Of a DNA stretch of 64,000 bases, positions 47,965-57,312 are shown in pieces; within the stretch, counting starts at the first letter, position 1, and each line of letters begins with the position of its first letter. The translations under genes were made by a program, and so were the position numbers. The DNA comes from Zoogloea ramigera. GTDB lineage: Bacteria; Pseudomonadota; Gammaproteobacteria; Burkholderiales; Rhodocyclaceae. The notes under the pieces were generated by a model. It saw nothing but the letters and a program-made list of their open reading frames with translations. It did no database searches and had not been told where the DNA came from. The stretch covers positions 1 through 64,000 of the forward strand of contig NZ_BJNV01000006.1 in NCBI RefSeq assembly GCF_006539865.1, written 5' to 3'.

Positions 47965-48513
47965 ATGTCCATGAAAATGGTGCCTGTGGCCCTTCTCGTG
48001 GTGCTGCTCAGCCTGGCCAGCGGGGCGCTGCGTGCTGCGCCGCCGCCGGGGGAGTACCAGATCAAGGCGGCCTACCTGCTCAACTTTGCCCGTTACGTCG
48101 AGTGGCCGGCAGCGCGGCTGGCGGCTGCGCAGGCCTTGCGGGTCTGCGTGCTCGGCCGCGATCCCTTCGGCGGTGCGCTGTCGGCCCTCGACGGGCGTCA
48201 GATCAATGGCCGCGAGGTGCGCATCCGCCAGCTCGAAGGCATCGATCTGGCCGGCGAGTGCCATGTCGTGTTCATCGCCGATTCCGAAGAGCGCCGGCTC
48301 GGCTCCATGCTGCGCTCGCTGGCCAGCCGGGGCCTGCTGCTGGTCAGCGACCTCGACGGTTTCGCCGAGGCCGGCGGCAGCATCGGCCTGGTCACCGAGG
48401 ACGGCCGCGTCCGCTTCGACATCAATCAGGCCTCCCTGCAGCGCGACGGCCTGCGCGCCAGCGCCCAGCTCCTGCGTCTGGCGCGGAGCGTGCACGGAGC
48501 CCGCGCACCCTGA
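47965..48513 (+). CDS. YfiR family (DUF4154) periplasmic protein
   Basis: 182 residues. Signal peptide (VPVALLVVLLSLASGALRAA), then the family core EYQIKAAYLLNFARYVEWPA, LRVCVLGRDPFGGALSALDGRQINGREVRI, CHVVFIADSEE, GLLLVSDLDGFAEAGGSIGLVTEDGRVRFDIN. In Pseudomonas YfiR holds the diguanylate cyclase YfiN inactive until redox or envelope stress releases it. No YfiN (membrane HAMP-GGDEF) follows here; the partner is probably a protein of the nearby cluster. Two cysteines are kept (VCVLG, ECHVV). Confidence 0.88.
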   Translation: MSMKMVPVALLVVLLSLASGALRAAPPPGEYQIKAAYLLNFARYVEWPAARLAAAQALRVCVLGRDPFGGALSALDGRQINGREVRIRQLEGIDLAGECHVVFIADSEERRLGSMLRSLASRGLLLVSDLDGFAEAGGSIGLVTEDGRVRFDINQASLQRDGLRASAQLLRLARSVHGARAP

Positions 48514-48692
48514 GCGCTCCCGGGGCCGCGCCTCGCCCGAACCAGGTGTGGCCCTGCGTTTTCTTGGGCGCCGGGTTCATTCCGGGCCCCTGGGTTGTTT
48601 TTGCTGCAACTCCTTTTGTACGTCTTCTTTCCGCCCTCTGCGAGCATGGCGGCGTTTTTGTTGATATGCTGGACAATTCCGTCGAGGTCATC

Positions 48693-49157
48693 ATGGAGAA
48701 CAACAAAAAGATGCTCGACACCGCCAGCTCGCCCCTCGCGCCGCAGCTTGCTGCCTGCGGACAGCCCGAAGTCGTGCTCGACCTGGCGGTGCTGATGAGC
48801 CTGCCCGGGGTTTCCCAGCGGCGGGATGCGCCCGTCCTCAAGCGTCTGCTGGGCATTTTCGTGGTCGAGACGAGCCGCAGTGTCGGCCTCCTGCAAGCGG
48901 CCCTTGAGCACGGCGACCGGGAACAGGTCGGGCGGCTGGCCCACCGCATGAAGTCTTCGGCGCTGGCCATCGGGGCCTTGCACCTGGGCACCGAGGCGCG
49001 CCGGCTCGACAGCAGCCTCAAGGCGGGGTCGCCCCTCGACCCCGCCGATGGGGGCATAATCGCCGCGGCCTGGAGGGATGCCCGCCAGGCTTTGCTCGAC
49101 GAAGGGCTGCTGGGCGCAGATGAGCTCCGCAGCATCGAAGCCTCGATTGGATCATGA
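48693..49157 (+). CDS. HPt phosphotransfer protein
   Basis: 154 residues from the ATG at 48693, chosen because GAGG stands six bases upstream; an in-frame ATG at 48666 lacks one. HPt helical bundle with the phospho-accepting His84 in [14 protein letters not shown]. It relays phosphate from a kinase receiver domain to another receiver. The stop overlaps the start of the next gene (ATGA), whose REC domain is the obvious acceptor. The 179-base gap to yfiR (48514-48692) is AT-richer at its end and may hold a promoter. Confidence 0.85.
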   Translation: MENNKKMLDTASSPLAPQLAACGQPEVVLDLAVLMSLPGVSQRRDAPVLKRLLGIFVVETSRSVGLLQAALEHGDREQVGRLAHRMKSSALAIGALHLGTEARRLDSSLKAGSPLDPADGGIIAAAWRDARQALLDEGLLGADELRSIEASIGS

Positions 49158-51292
49158 CCGGAACCCGCAAGATACATGTCCTGATCGTCGATGACGATCC
49201 GCTCACGCGCCTGATGGCGTCGGAGGCGCTGCGCGAGAGCGGCTACACCAGCGTAGAGGCCGAGGACGGCTTGCGGGCGCTCGCCCTGTTCGACTCCGAG
49301 CGGCCCGACCTCGTGCTGCTCGATGTGATGATGCCGCGCCTCGGCGGCTTCGACGTGTGCCAGCACCTGCGCGCTCGCCCCGAGGGCCAACTGGTGCCCA
49401 TCATCATGCTCACCGGGCTCGACGACGGCGAGTCGGTCGAGCGGGCCTTCCAGGTCGGGGCCACCGACTTCATCTCCAAGCCCATCAACTGGACCCTGCT
49501 GCGCTTTCGCATCCGCTACGTGCTGCGCTCGGCCCAGGTCATGCAGGAGCTCGTCCGCAACAAGGAAAGCCTGTCCAGCGCCCAGCGCATCGCCCGGCTG
49601 GGGAGCTGGGAATGGTTCGTGACCGAAGACCGGGTGCAGCGCTCGGCCCAGTACTATCGCCTGTTCGGGCAGCAGCCCGAGAGCTTCGGCGAGCGCATGG
49701 AGGCCGTGCTCGATCACGTCTATAAGCCCGACCGGCCGATGGTCCAGGCGGCGCTGAAGGGCGCGGCGAAGGGCCTCGGCTATCAGCTCACCTACCGCGT
49801 GGTGTGGCCCGACGGCAGCGTGCGTACGGTGCTCGAGACGGCCGAGCCGGCCGAGGGCGGCGTCGACCTGCTGCTCGAGGGTAGCGTTCAGGACATCACC
49901 GAGCAGGTCGATACCCAGCGGCGGATCCGCCAGCTGGCCTATTTCGATCCCCTCACCGGGCTCCCGAACCGGGAGTTCTTCCGCGAGAGCCTGCTCTCCG
50001 CGGTGGCCCGCTGCCTGCGCAACGACAGCCGCTGCGCGGTGATGGTGCTGGACATCGACCGCTTCGCCCGCATCAACGACAGCCTGGGCCCGGAGCGGGG
50101 CGACCAGGTGCTGCAGGTGATCGGGCACCGCCTGCGCGAAAGCATGGGCGACCGCACGCCCGCCGAGCCCGCCGGCGGCGGCGGCCTGCCTCGCCTCAAG
50201 GTGGCGCGCCTCGCCGCCGACGAGTTCGGCGTGCTGGTCAGCGACGTGGGGCCGGTGGATGAGGTGATCGAAGTGGCCTATCGCCTGCTCGACGTGGTGC
50301 GGGCGCCGATCCGTGTGCCGGGGCAGGAGATCACCCTGGCGGCGCGGGTCGGGGTGGCGATGATGCCCGAGCACGCGACCGAGGCCGACGCGCTGCTCAA
50401 AGCCGCCGAAACCGCCCTCAACCGCGCCAAGCGGTCCACCGGCGAGCAGGTGGCGCTGTTTTCCGAAGAGATGAAGGTGGCGGCCTTCCTGCGCTTCACC
50501 CTCGAGGGCGACCTGCGCCGGGCCATCGGCGAGGAGGAGCTGCAGGTGGTCTACCAGCCCATCGTCGACCTCAACGGCCCCCGCATCGCCAAGGTCGAGG
50601 CGCTGGTGCGCTGGGCTCACCTGGCGCGGGGCACGGTGCCGCCGCCGGAGTTCATCTCCCTGGCCGAAGAGACCGGCATGATCGTGCCCCTGACGCGGGC
50701 GGTGATCGAGCAGGTGTGCTCCGACATCGTGCACATGGGCGACGCGCTGCCGCCGGACTTCCGGGTCAGCGTCAATCTGTCGGGGGTCAACTTCATGGAC
50801 CCCCAGCTGATCCCCACGATCCGGGCGGTGCTGGGTGCGGCGCAGGTGCCGCCGTCGCGCATCGAGTTCGAGCTCACCGAGACGGTGCTGATGCGCGATC
50901 TCGACTACGCCACCACGACCCTGGCCCAGCTCCGCGAGATGGACATCCGGGTGGCGGTGGATGATTTCGGCACCGGCTATTCGTCGCTGGCCTACCTGCG
51001 CCGGCTGGCCGTGAACACCCTCAAGATCGACCGCAGCTTCATCGGCGAGCTCCACGACAGCCAGGGCCTGGCGATTGTCGAGGCGGTGATCGGCCTCGCC
51101 CGCAGCCTGGGGATGGACGTGGTGGCCGAGGGCGTGGAGACACCGGCCCAGCTGGAAGTCCTGCGGGAGCGGGGCTGCCACCTTATCCAGGGCTACCTGT
51201 TCGCCCGCCCGATGTCGCGCCAGGCGCTGCTGCAGCTGCTCGCCGGCGGCGCCGCCGTGCTGCCCCAGCGGGCGGCGCTGCGCCCAGACTGA
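49154..51292 (+). CDS. REC-PAS-GGDEF-EAL c-di-GMP signalling protein
   Basis: 712 residues. REC (1-125; DDD pocket, phospho-Asp57 in LLDVMMPR), PAS (about 140-255; [20 protein letters not shown]), GGDEF (about 265-435) and EAL (about 450-700). The GGDEF signature reads AADEF (354-358), so cyclase activity is probably lost or reduced. The EAL is complete: EALVRW (E482), [49 protein letters not shown] infer a phosphodiesterase that breaks c-di-GMP, with the degenerate GGDEF as GTP-binding regulator. Coupled to the HPt gene by a 4-base overlap. Confidence 0.92.
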   Translation: MTGTRKIHVLIVDDDPLTRLMASEALRESGYTSVEAEDGLRALALFDSERPDLVLLDVMMPRLGGFDVCQHLRARPEGQLVPIIMLTGLDDGESVERAFQVGATDFISKPINWTLLRFRIRYVLRSAQVMQELVRNKESLSSAQRIARLGSWEWFVTEDRVQRSAQYYRLFGQQPESFGERMEAVLDHVYKPDRPMVQAALKGAAKGLGYQLTYRVVWPDGSVRTVLETAEPAEGGVDLLLEGSVQDITEQVDTQRRIRQLAYFDPLTGLPNREFFRESLLSAVARCLRNDSRCAVMVLDIDRFARINDSLGPERGDQVLQVIGHRLRESMGDRTPAEPAGGGGLPRLKVARLAADEFGVLVSDVGPVDEVIEVAYRLLDVVRAPIRVPGQEITLAARVGVAMMPEHATEADALLKAAETALNRAKRSTGEQVALFSEEMKVAAFLRFTLEGDLRRAIGEEELQVVYQPIVDLNGPRIAKVEALVRWAHLARGTVPPPEFISLAEETGMIVPLTRAVIEQVCSDIVHMGDALPPDFRVSVNLSGVNFMDPQLIPTIRAVLGAAQVPPSRIEFELTETVLMRDLDYATTTLAQLREMDIRVAVDDFGTGYSSLAYLRRLAVNTLKIDRSFIGELHDSQGLAIVEAVIGLARSLGMDVVAEGVETPAQLEVLRERGCHLIQGYLFARPMSRQALLQLLAGGAAVLPQRAALRPD

Positions 51293-51323
51293 GGCCGCAC
51301 GCCGGCCCTGCCGCCCGGGCGGC

Positions 51324-52636
51324 TCAGGCGCCCTGGGGCGGCCGGATGGCGACGGTGAGGCGGGAGCCTTCGCTGGCTTCGAGTTCGCGCAGCTGGCGGA
51401 TGAGGTTCTCGTCGAGCACGAAGTCGGCCGCCAGCAGCATCACGCCGTCCTTCCCCACCAGGTCGCGAGCGAGGACCATGCCTGGCCGAAGGGCGTTGGT
51501 GCCGATCTCGTGGCCGGCCAGGGCCACCGGATCGCTGGTGCCCATGATCTCCAGAAACGCGTCCACCACCTGCGGGCAATAGCGTTTGCCGCGGTTCTGC
51601 TGGATGAAGGTGACGGCCTCTTCCGGCTTCAGGCGGCGCGGTGACAGGACGCCGATCTGCAGGCCGTCGAAATCGTTGGCGACCGCGATGATCCGCGCGC
51701 CATACGGGATCGTCAGCCCCGAGAGGCGGTCGGGGAAGCCCTGGCCGTCCCAGCGCTCGTGGTGGGCGCGGATGTAGGCGGCGGCCTGGCGCAGGTTTTC
51801 CAGGCCCATCAGGGCGTTCTGGCCAGAGGTGGGGTGCTTGCGCCACTGCCCCAGCTCGTCGCCGCTCATGTGCGAGACCGGCTTTGACAGGAGCTCGTCG
51901 GGCAGACCGATCTTGCCCACGTCGTGGAGCAGGCCGGCGAGCATCACGTCCTGCACCTCGGTCGGCTTCAGGCCCAGCCGGACGGCGATCTTGCGGGCCA
52001 GGTCGGCGACCCGCCGCGAATGGCCGCACACCGCGCCCTCACGCAGCTCGATGAGGTTGGAGAACACCCGGATCGAGGTGAGGAAGTTCTGCTTGAGCTT
52101 CTCGTGGGCGCCGCGCAGCTCGGCGGTGCGGGCCTCGACCTTCTGCTCGAGGCTGGCGTTGAGGCTGCGCAGCTCTTCGTTCTGGGCCTTGGTGAGCGCC
52201 TCGAGGCGGGTTTTTTCGCGCTGCAGGGCGCGCCGCTCGAGCGCCTCGCGGACGGTGAGCAGCACGTCCTGGTCGTTCCAGGGCTTCGAGATGTAGCGGG
52301 CGATGTGCCCCGCGTTGATCGCCGCGATGGTGGACTCCATGTCGGCGTAGCCGGTGAGCAGCAGGCGCACGGCGTCGGGCTGGCGCTTGCAGGCTTCGGC
52401 CAGGAAGGCGGCGCCGTCCATGCCCGGCATGCGCATGTCCGAGATGATCAGATCGATGCGCTCGGCGTCGATGACCGTGAGGCCCTCGGCGCCGCCGCCC
52501 GCCACCCGCACGGTGTAGCCCTGGGGGCGGAACAGGCGGCGCAGGGCCGACAGGATGTTGGGTTCGTCGTCCACGCAGAGGATGGTGAAGCCGGACGCTT
52601 CGGCGGACGGGGGCGATGGGGGCGTGGTGGAGGCTG

Positions 52637-52640
<4 letters not shown>
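51324..52640 (-). CDS. REC-HD-GYP response regulator (c-di-GMP phosphodiesterase)
   Basis: 438 residues from the ATG at 52640. REC (18-135; phospho-Asp68 in IISDMRMPGMDG), a coiled coil (about 145-190), then HD-GYP: GHSRRVADLARKIA, GLLHDVGKIGLPDELL, HPTSGQNAL, HHERWDGQGFPDRLSG. GYP is GFP here, a tolerated variant. The C-terminal extra (ALAGHEIGTNALRPGMVLARDLVGKDGVMLL) is often seen after RpfG-type domains. Last gene of a five-gene operon; overlaps the kinase gene by four bases, so the kinase is its likely partner. Confidence 0.92.
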
Positions 52641-54010
<1,370 letters not shown>

Positions 54011-54014
54011 GGGG

Positions 54015-54854
54015 CTATCCAAGCAGCAGGCTGCAGTGATCGAAGCCTTCCTGGGTCTCTGCCAGCACCCGGGCCAGGGTGTGCTGGTCGAGGTCGAGGG
54101 CGTCGATGGTTGCCGGATCGAGATGGGGCAGCTGGGTGTCTTCGGCACCGTCGAGGTCGAGGGCCTTGGCGATGGCGTCGGCGTAATGGATGAGGCCCGC
54201 CGGGCCGCCGGGCGTGCCGCCGCTCGGGGCGTGGTGGAAGGCGAGGGCCTGGCGGATGTCTTCGGGGAAGTTCCAGCGCTGGGCCAGGGCCGCGCCGACA
54301 TCGGCGTGATCGTAGCCGAAGGCGCTCATCTCGGCCTGCTGCCAGGGGCAGTCCTGCTCGTGGGCGGTGGCGATCACGCGGGCGTAGTCGTCGGGGGCCA
54401 CCACGACCATCGCCAGCCGGCCGATGTCGTGGAGCAGGCCGGCGATGAAGAGGTTGTCGCCCTTGTGCCCGAGCGCCCGGGCGAGGTTCCGGGCGGCCAC
54501 GCCGACGGCGAGCCCGTGGCGCCAGAAATGCTCCTGGCTGAAACCCGGGCAGCGCCCGGCGGGCAGCCCGCTGACCACCGTCGCGGTGAGCACCAGCGAG
54601 CGCACCGACGAGAAGCCCAGCACGACGATGGCGTCGCGGATCGAGCCAACCTGCGTTTGCAGCCCGTAGAACGGCGAATTGGCCACCCGCAGCACCCGCG
54701 CGGCGATGGCCTGATCCTGGGCGATACGGCGGGCCAGGGCGTCCACCTCGGTGTTGTCGTCGGAGAGGCTGCTGAGGAGCTCCATCGCGACGGCGGGCAT
54801 GGCCGGCAGCTTGTGGAGGCGGGCGATCATTTCGGCGAGGCTGGGGTGGGTCAT
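54015..54854 (-). CDS. HDOD domain signalling protein
   Basis: 279 residues from the ATG at 54854. The HDOD domain fills the N-terminal 200 residues: LHKLPAMPAVAMELLSSLSDDNTEVDALARRIAQDQAIAARVLRVANSPFYG, then DAIVVLGFSSVRSLVLTATVV, LHDIGRLAMVV. HDOD proteins are HD-fold regulators without proven enzyme activity that often act with c-di-GMP and chemotaxis systems. The overlap with the upstream small gene is four bases. No receiver domain is attached here, unlike many relatives. Confidence 0.9.
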   Translation of the reverse strand: MTHPSLAEMIARLHKLPAMPAVAMELLSSLSDDNTEVDALARRIAQDQAIAARVLRVANSPFYGLQTQVGSIRDAIVVLGFSSVRSLVLTATVVSGLPAGRCPGFSQEHFWRHGLAVGVAARNLARALGHKGDNLFIAGLLHDIGRLAMVVVAPDDYARVIATAHEQDCPWQQAEMSAFGYDHADVGAALAQRWNFPEDIRQALAFHHAPSGGTPGGPAGLIHYADAIAKALDLDGAEDTQLPHLDPATIDALDLDQHTLARVLAETQEGFDHCSLLLG

Positions 54855-55165
54855 CGGAAGTGTTCCTGCCGGAAGGCCAGCACGGCGTGCAGCAGGGCCT
54901 GGGCCTCGGGGGCCTCGGCGCTGTGGCGGAAGATGTGCAGGACGCGCGCCCGGGCTGCCTCGCGAAGGCGGCTGTCTTCGGCGGGGTCGCGAGGCGTGAC
55001 GATGGCGATGGCCTCGATGCCCCGGCGCTGCAGGTTTTCCAGGTCGGCTTCGGCGAGCACGTAGCCGGCGGGGCGCAGCAGTGCGCCGCCGGCATCGCGC
55101 AGGGCTTCGGCCAGCTCGGCGCCGGGCTTGATGTCGGTGATCGGGACCAGGCTGTGGGGTGTCAT
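54851..55165 (-). CDS. Small protein of the c-di-GMP operon, unknown function
   Basis: 104 residues, ATG at 55165, overlapping genes on both sides by four bases, so it is clearly translated with them. The first 55 residues (VPITDIKPGAELAEALRDAGGALLRPAGYVLAEADLENLQRRGIEAIAIV) resemble the small beta module that precedes or follows HD-GYP domains (pattern L-x-x-G-x-x-L-x-x-x-V, G-x-x-L-L-x-x-G-x-x-L-T). The remainder is helical and charged. No enzyme motif. It could be a detached accessory module for the HDOD or HD-GYP protein of the same operon. Confidence 0.75.
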   Translation of the reverse strand: MTPHSLVPITDIKPGAELAEALRDAGGALLRPAGYVLAEADLENLQRRGIEAIAIVTPRDPAEDSRLREAARARVLHIFRHSAEAPEAQALLHAVLAFRQEHFR

Positions 55166-56715
55166 GTTTGGCAGCCTTCGCAGGTAAAGCTGAGCAGGAG
55201 ACCCCGCTCGCCATGTTGGCCGCCGAGGGGGTGGGCTTCCACATGATACTGGCGGCCTGCGCATACGAGGTCGGTCTCGCGGGCGCTACCGTCGAGGAGC
55301 GGCGCCAGCGCCGCCGGCAGGGCTTCGTCGCCGCCCTGGCCGATCAGCGGGCCCTGCTCGGGAAACAGCCGGCCGGCGGCGTCGTTGGCCAGCGCGATCA
55401 TGCCGGTGGGGTCGATGCCGATCAGCGGCTGGGGGGCGACGGCGAGGGCTTCCTGGGTGATGCCGAGGGCGGCCTCTTCCATGCTCAGTCGGCGCTGCTG
55501 GTCGGCCAGCACCTCCTGGAGCTGCGTGTTGATGCGGGCCAGCGCCTCGTTGGCGTCCTTCAGCTCGCTGGACAGGCGCCGGTTGTCGTCGGCCAGCAGC
55601 TTGCGCCGGAAGGCTTCCTCGATGTTGGCCCGCAGCATCGCGTCGTCCCAGGGCTTGGACAGGAACTTGTAGATCGCCCCCTCGTTGATCGCGTCGGTGA
55701 CCGACTGCAGGTCGCTGTAGCCCGACAGCATCAGGCGCACCGAGTCGGGGTGCATGTCCTTGGCCTTGCGCAGGAACTCGACGCCGGTCATGCCGGGCAT
55801 GCGCTGGTCGGAGATGATCACATCCACCGGATGGGTGGCCAGCAGCTCGAGGGCGGCCAGGCCACCTGTGGCGGTGAGGATGGTGTAGCCGTCACGCCGC
55901 AGCAGGCGCCGCAGGGAGGACAGGATGTTCTCCTCGTCGTCCACCAGCAGCAGGGTGCGCTCGGGGCGCGGGCCGCGCAGATGTGCATTGTCGAGGCGCG
56001 TGTCGGCCGCCAGCAGGGCCTCGAACTCCGCCGCGGGCAGGGGGAGCCCGAACAGCGCGCCCTGGAGCAGGTCGCAGCCGGTGGCCACCATCACCGACGC
56101 GGTGCGGGAAGCGCCGACGTCCTTGGCGCAGACACTCAGCCCGAGCTTGTGGGCGCGGGTGACCAGGGCGCGGATGATCGCCACGCCCTCCGGGTCGGCG
56201 GCCACGTCATCGACCAGCCGGCTGGGCACCTCGATGCCGTCCAGCGGCAGCAGGCGCCGGGTCCAGGCCAGGTGGGCACAGGCCGGGCTGGCGGCGCTCA
56301 GGGTGAAGCGGACGCCGCAGTTCTTGAGCTGCTGCAGGGCCCGCTCGCCGGCTTCCGAGATGTCGCCGTAGAGGGTGACGATTTCGAGCTCGAGGCTCTG
56401 GGGCGGCAGGCGGGTTTCGACGAGTAGGGCATGCAGCTGCGTCGCAAACTCGGGCAGGCACAGCACCTCGATGTGCGCGCCGAGGGTCAGGGCCAGCGGC
56501 CGCCCGTGGCTCTCGGACCAGCCGGCAACCCGGACGCAGGCCTCCCGCAGGGCCATCAGGCCGGCCCCGGAGAGGTTGTCGAGAAAGGTCCCGTCGCCCC
56601 GGTCCAGGCCCGCCAGGCTGGCGTGTACGCCGCTCAGGAGGCCGCTCCGGCAGTCGAAGCGGGGCTGGTACAAAAGTGTCGACGGGGCTGCTGCCAGGTT
56701 GCGAGGGTGTTCCAT
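55162..56715 (-). CDS. Degenerate EAL-REC-PAS signalling protein
   Basis: 517 residues. N-terminal EAL fold (about 10-240) recognised by LLYQPRFDCRSGLLSGVHASL and GCDLLQGALFGLPLP, but EAL reads HAS and the DDFGTG, AEGVE and other metal-site segments are gone, so it cannot cleave c-di-GMP. Then REC (about 250-370; TLLLVDDEENILSSLRRLL, IISDQRMPGMTG, LSGYSDLQSV, SKPWDD), a coiled coil (about 380-415) and a C-terminal PAS-like domain (ALAVAPQPLIGIDPTGMIALANDAAGRLF). First gene of the five-gene minus-strand operon. The three-domain order is unusual. Confidence 0.87.
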   Translation of the reverse strand: MEHPRNLAAAPSTLLYQPRFDCRSGLLSGVHASLAGLDRGDGTFLDNLSGAGLMALREACVRVAGWSESHGRPLALTLGAHIEVLCLPEFATQLHALLVETRLPPQSLELEIVTLYGDISEAGERALQQLKNCGVRFTLSAASPACAHLAWTRRLLPLDGIEVPSRLVDDVAADPEGVAIIRALVTRAHKLGLSVCAKDVGASRTASVMVATGCDLLQGALFGLPLPAAEFEALLAADTRLDNAHLRGPRPERTLLLVDDEENILSSLRRLLRRDGYTILTATGGLAALELLATHPVDVIISDQRMPGMTGVEFLRKAKDMHPDSVRLMLSGYSDLQSVTDAINEGAIYKFLSKPWDDAMLRANIEEAFRRKLLADDNRRLSSELKDANEALARINTQLQEVLADQQRRLSMEEAALGITQEALAVAPQPLIGIDPTGMIALANDAAGRLFPEQGPLIGQGGDEALPAALAPLLDGSARETDLVCAGRQYHVEAHPLGGQHGERGLLLSFTCEGCQT

Positions 56716-56875
56716 CAGGGCTCCAGATACGGCAACCGCCTGGCTTGATCCAAGCGTTGCCTGACGTTCGGGGTATCGGCGCGAGCGCCGACTCCTTTAG
56801 GGGGAGTTGGTCCGCGTGACGATGCCCGGCAGCCAGCCGGGGCATATCCGGCGGTCGAGGGGCCGGCGGGCGGGG

Positions 56876-56881
56876 TAAAAT
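56876..56881 (+). promoter_or_regulatory. -10 element seven bases before crcB
   Basis: TAAAAT ends seven bases before the crcB ATG and there is no ribosome site, so the mRNA may be leaderless. The 173-base spacer 56716-56888 shows no fluoride riboswitch core. Confidence 0.45.
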
Positions 56882-56888
56882 CCGCGCC

Positions 56889-57293
56889 ATGTCGGATCAC
56901 GCCCACCACTTTCCTGTACTCGCCCTCGTCGCCATTGGCGTCGGCGCGGCCCTGGGCGCCTGGCTGCGCTGGTGGCTGGGCCTGCGTCTCAACCCCCTGC
57001 TGGCGCACCTGCCCCTCGGCACCCTGGCGGCCAACCTCGTGGGCGGCTATCTGATCGGGGTGGCGGTGGCCTTCTTCGCCTTCCGCCCCGGGCTGCCGCC
57101 CGAGCTGCGGCTGTTCATCGTCACGGGCTTTCTCGGTGGGCTGACGACCTTCTCGTCCTTCTCGGCCGAGGTCGTGCAACTCATCGACACCGCCCGCTAC
57201 GCCTGGGCGGCCGGGGCCGCGGCCCTGCACGTGCTGGGCTCCCTCACGATGACGGCCCTCGGCATGTGGTCCGTGCACGTCCTTCGCAACTGA
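56889..57293 (+). CDS. crcB: Fluoride exporter CrcB (Fluc)
   Basis: 134 residues, four membrane helices. Family signatures: [42 protein letters not shown] (with the key Asn), [19 protein letters not shown] (Phe box). Dual-topology dimeric fluoride channel; slightly longer than usual at the N-terminus (His-rich DHAHHF). hrpA follows after 19 bases. Confidence 0.95.
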   Translation: MSDHAHHFPVLALVAIGVGAALGAWLRWWLGLRLNPLLAHLPLGTLAANLVGGYLIGVAVAFFAFRPGLPPELRLFIVTGFLGGLTTFSSFSAEVVQLIDTARYAWAAGAAALHVLGSLTMTALGMWSVHVLRN

Positions 57294-57312
57294 ATCACTA
57301 CGGCATCTCCGA

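Noticed and set aside
56716-56888. Fluoride riboswitch before crcB
   Set aside because: The conserved core could not be found by eye in the spacer.
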